6,939 bases of DNA from Deltaproteobacteria bacterium (GTDB taxonomy: Bacteria; Desulfobacterota; Binatia; UBA9968): positions 1-6,939 of the forward strand of contig JACPDC010000281.1 of the NCBI GenBank assembly GCA_016184235.1, given 5' to 3'. Shown piece after piece: positions 5,448-6,939 of the stretch. Below the pieces are notes generated by a model, which did not search any database, had not been told where the DNA came from, and saw only the letters and a list, made by a program, of their open reading frames with translations. The position numbers and the translations under genes are program-made. The number at the start of each line of letters is the position of its first letter. Position 1 is the first letter of the stretch.

Positions 5448-6673
5448 TGCTTAGCTGCCTCTGGCTCTTTGACTGTTGTGGTTGCGGCGTTTCTTCCTTC
5501 CTGGTTCCCCTCTACCAACAGGCTGCGCAGCTCGTCCTGGACGGACGCGAAGGGCAGGGCAGGGGGATTGGGGTCGGCCTCAGCCACTTGCTCCTCTTTT
5601 ACCACGTGCTCGTCCTTAAAAAAATAGCGGATATCGACCTTACCGTTGGAATTGAGGTCCTCTTCCTGCAGGGTGCGCTTGCCATTCTCGAAGGTCACCC
5701 AGACGTCGGCCCGGCGGTCTTTGTTGGTGTCGGCCTCCCGCCTGAGCTCCTGGCCGCTCTCGTCAAAGAACAGGCGCATATCAAAGATGCCGTCGCCATC
5801 TGAGTCGCGCTCTTCGCGGATCAGCTTGCCGTCTCTAAAAAAGTCCAGGGTATCGAGGCTACCGTTTCCTTTGCTGTCCGACAGCCTGCTCGTGAGCTTT
5901 CCGCCCGCGAAAAACTCGATCAGGTCGAATTTTCCCTGTGCGCGCGAGTCCTCTTCTCTGCGGACCAACTGCTCGCCCGAGAAGTGGAGGATCCGGTCCG
6001 GCTTGCCGTCTCCGTTGAGATCCTCCTCCTGTCTGAGCAGGCGCCCCTCCCGGTAGTATCCCCGCAGATCTATGGTCCCCGTATGCTTGCGGTCGATCTC
6101 CTTCCTGGCCAATTGGCCGTTCTGGAAAAAGGAGAAGCTATCCATCCTGCCGTCTCCGTTGGTGTCTTCTTCCAGGCGGCTGATCTTCCCCCCCTGGAAG
6201 TAGGTCACCCGGTCCGCCCGGCCGTCGCCATTGCGGTCCTCCTCGCTCCGGGCCGGCTCGCCGCTCTCGTAAAAGAGCCGGAGATCGGCCCTGCCGTCGC
6301 CGTCGGTATCCTGCTCTTTGCGCTCGACCTGCCCCTGGGAGTTGAAAAAGTAGCGCAGGTCGATCCGCCCGTTGCGTTTGCCGGAGATCTCCTCCCTCTG
6401 GATTCTCCCGTTTTCGTAATACAGCCACAGATCGGGCTTGCCGTCGAAGTCCTCGTCCTGCTCCACCCGCTCGATTTTTCCCTCGGCGCTGTAAAAGATC
6501 CAGCGGTCCATCCTGCCGTCGCCGTTGGAGTCCCTCTCCTGGCGAATGACGTTGCCTTTCTCATCGTAAAAAAAGCGCGCGACCACCTGGCCGCTGGCGG
6601 TGGAGCCCCCCAAGAGCCCCGCCAGCAAAGCGGGGAGAAGGATGGTTTTTTTCGACAGCCGTCGCTTTACCAC
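5444..6673 (-). CDS. Secreted protein built of thirteen 24-residue Ca-loop/MORN-like repeats
   Basis: From GTG 6673 the protein is 409 residues. Residues 1-28 are a clear signal peptide (MVKRRLSKK, then ILLPALLAGLLGG, cut near ASG28). Residues 32-360 are thirteen units of 24-25 residues, with loops starting at positions 48, 73, 97, 122, 146, 170, 194, 218, 242, 266, 290, 315 and 339. Canonical loops (DxNGDGxxD or DxDxDGxxD; e.g. D48, D73, D122, D146, D170, D218, D290) resemble EF-hand, dockerin or thrombospondin-3 calcium loops. The other half of each unit, such as LYYENGRIQREE, resembles MORN_2/YwqK hairpins. Six loops have lost ligands but mostly keep the last Asp and the Gly. A 45-residue tail follows. 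The frame runs up to TTG 6748, but that start would put a long extra segment before the signal peptide and coincides with a TTGACA promoter box, so GTG is preferred. It is first in the five-gene cluster and overlaps the next gene by TTGA. Periplasmic or surface scaffold is inferred; the exact function is unknown. Confidence 0.85.
   Translation of the reverse strand: MVKRRLSKKTILLPALLAGLLGGSTASGQVVARFFYDEKGNVIRQERDSNGDGRMDRWIFYSAEGKIERVEQDEDFDGKPDLWLYYENGRIQREEISGKRNGRIDLRYFFNSQGQVERKEQDTDGDGRADLRLFYESGEPARSEEDRNGDGRADRVTYFQGGKISRLEEDTNGDGRMDSFSFFQNGQLARKEIDRKHTGTIDLRGYYREGRLLRQEEDLNGDGKPDRILHFSGEQLVRREEDSRAQGKFDLIEFFAGGKLTSRLSDSKGNGSLDTLDFFRDGKLIREERDSDGDGIFDMRLFFDESGQELRREADTNKDRRADVWVTFENGKRTLQEEDLNSNGKVDIRYFFKDEHVVKEEQVAEADPNPPALPFASVQDELRSLLVEGNQEGRNAATTTVKEPEAAKH
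5594..6544 (-). repeat. Array of thirteen 72-75 nt coding repeats
   Basis: Each unit encodes about RxEEDxNGDGxxDxxxYFxxGKL. Ten of the twelve loop-to-loop intervals checked are 24 residues or differ by a single inserted residue; none is longer than 25. The tight period and conserved aromatic pair followed by N/G-G suggest a continuous repeat solenoid or beta-meander. Units differ from one another at most free positions, and adjacent copies are not near-identical in DNA, so slippage-driven recent expansion is unlikely. The strict codon pattern also leaves long open frames on the opposite strand, which are shadows. Confidence 0.85.
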
Positions 6674-6719
6674 TCGACTTAATTCCGCATCTCGCGCCGC
6701 TCGGGTAGACGCCCACCCC

Positions 6720-6748
6720 TTAGTAACCCCGCGTCGTGGGCTTGTCAA
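6720..6748 (-). promoter_or_regulatory. Candidate sigma70 promoter of the five-gene cluster
   Basis: On the minus strand a perfect TTGACA (6748-6743) is followed after 17 bp by TACTAA (6725-6720; three of six to TATAAT). Transcription would start near 6713, leaving a leader of about 40 nt before GTG 6673. The -35 begins exactly where an upstream TTG start could be called, which argues against that start. The leader contains a three-codon ATG-CGG-AAT-TAA frame (6690-6679) just before the GTG; it may be chance. Confidence 0.45.
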
Positions 6749-6762
6749 TCTGCGGGCGCTTT

Positions 6763-6791
6763 TTGACTTGTGGAGACAACCAGTGTACCCT
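6763..6791 (+). promoter_or_regulatory. Candidate divergent promoter for the right-edge gene
   Basis: TTGACT (6763-6768, five of six) is followed after 17 bp by TACCCT (6786-6791, three of six). It faces away from the cluster promoter, with the two -35 boxes only 14 bp apart (6749-6762), so a regulator bound between them could affect both directions. A start near 6798 would give a leader of about 77 nt. Confidence 0.3.
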
Positions 6792-6874
6792 GAAACTCCG
6801 CCTAAGAAATCCCCTCAACGGTTCTTAAGAGTTTACTGGCCGGGGCGGCCGGCGGAAAGACAGGACAAGGCAAG

Positions 6875-6939
6875 ATGGAATTTCTCTGGGATTTGTTTCA
6901 TCGCATTTACGATGTGGAGTCTCTGGTTCGGGTCGGGGG
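6875..6939 (+). CDS. Start of a membrane protein, possibly DedA family (truncated by window)
   Basis: ATG 6875 is preceded by ACAAGG with 4-5 nt spacing, a reasonable ribosome-binding site. Only 21 codons are visible: MEFLWDLFHRIYDVESLVRV, then G. This amphipathic start, ending in a Val/Leu-rich stretch that leads into Gly-Gly, resembles the N-terminus of DedA (SNARE-associated) inner-membrane proteins, which often begin with a short helix before a GGY-type motif. DedA proteins are polytopic and implicated in lipid flipping and membrane homeostasis. The family assignment rests on very few residues. It is transcribed divergently from the repeat-protein cluster and need not share its function. 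Confidence 0.5.
   Translation, partial: MEFLWDLFHRIYDVESLVRVG

Noticed and set aside
4377..6544. The repeats as a DNA-level tandem or CRISPR-like array
   Set aside because: There are no near-identical direct repeats with unique spacers; conservation is at the protein level with a 24-residue coding period.
5984..6682. Long plus-strand open frame opposite the repeat array (232 residues)
   Set aside because: It is antisense to the repeat gene. Its periodic Val/Pro/Leu-rich translation simply mirrors the 72-nt repeat, it has no ribosome-binding site, and the minus-strand frame has a signal peptide and conserved motifs.
6834..6855. GGCCG-GGG-CGGCC inverted repeat before the right-edge gene
   Set aside because: It is a 5-bp stem with a 3-nt loop in very GC-rich DNA, readily expected by chance and with no following T-run.

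Overview
The window is a GC-rich stretch of a Gram-negative (double-membrane) bacterium. The evidence is an ExbB/ExbD (TolQ/TolR)-type proton channel, a TonB/TolA-like energy transducer, several exported proteins and a probable lipoprotein. The long secreted DxNGDGxxD repeat proteins and the signal-peptide-bearing von Willebrand factor A (VWA) protein suggest a deltaproteobacterium-like or related uncultured lineage. That placement is an impression from protein style, not a demonstration. I see no insertion sequence, tRNA, rRNA, CRISPR array or phage gene.

Layout. On the left edge, a minus-strand gene (1-706, 3' part outside the window) encodes an exported protein with a small beta-rich N-terminal region and a long coiled coil. 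About 110 bp of AT-rich, divergent regulatory DNA separates it from a plus-strand gene (814-2085) for an exported VWA protein with an intact metal-binding (MIDAS) site. This gene converges on a five-gene minus-strand cluster that fills the rest of the window. In transcription order the cluster is: a secreted protein made of 13 copies of a 24-residue repeat (6673-5444), a probable lipoprotein with a glycine zipper, a coiled coil and six more copies of that repeat (5447-4287), a TonB/TolA-like transducer (4284-3268), an ExbB/TolQ-like protein (3172-2549) and an ExbD/TolR-like protein (2539-2117). At the right edge, a plus-strand gene begins divergently at 6875; only about 21 codons are visible and they resemble the start of DedA-family membrane proteins.

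How the genes may work together. The cluster encodes a complete minimal energy-transduction module: an inner-membrane proton channel (ExbB + ExbD) and a transmembrane-anchored arm with a TonB C-terminal domain. Upstream in the same probable transcript are two envelope proteins that share a repeat combining a calcium-type loop (DxNGDGxxD) with a MORN/YwqK-like hairpin (Y/F-Y/F-x-N-G-x-L). Junctions are tight: TTGA overlap between genes 1 and 2, 2 nt between genes 2 and 3, 9 nt with a perfect Shine-Dalgarno between genes 4 and 5. Only the gap before exbB (95 bp) is longer, and it carries a candidate internal promoter. No TonB-dependent receptor, TolB or Pal is visible, so the partner of the arm may be one of the repeat proteins. 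The VWA protein on the opposite strand is a plausible functional neighbour but is not in the same transcript.
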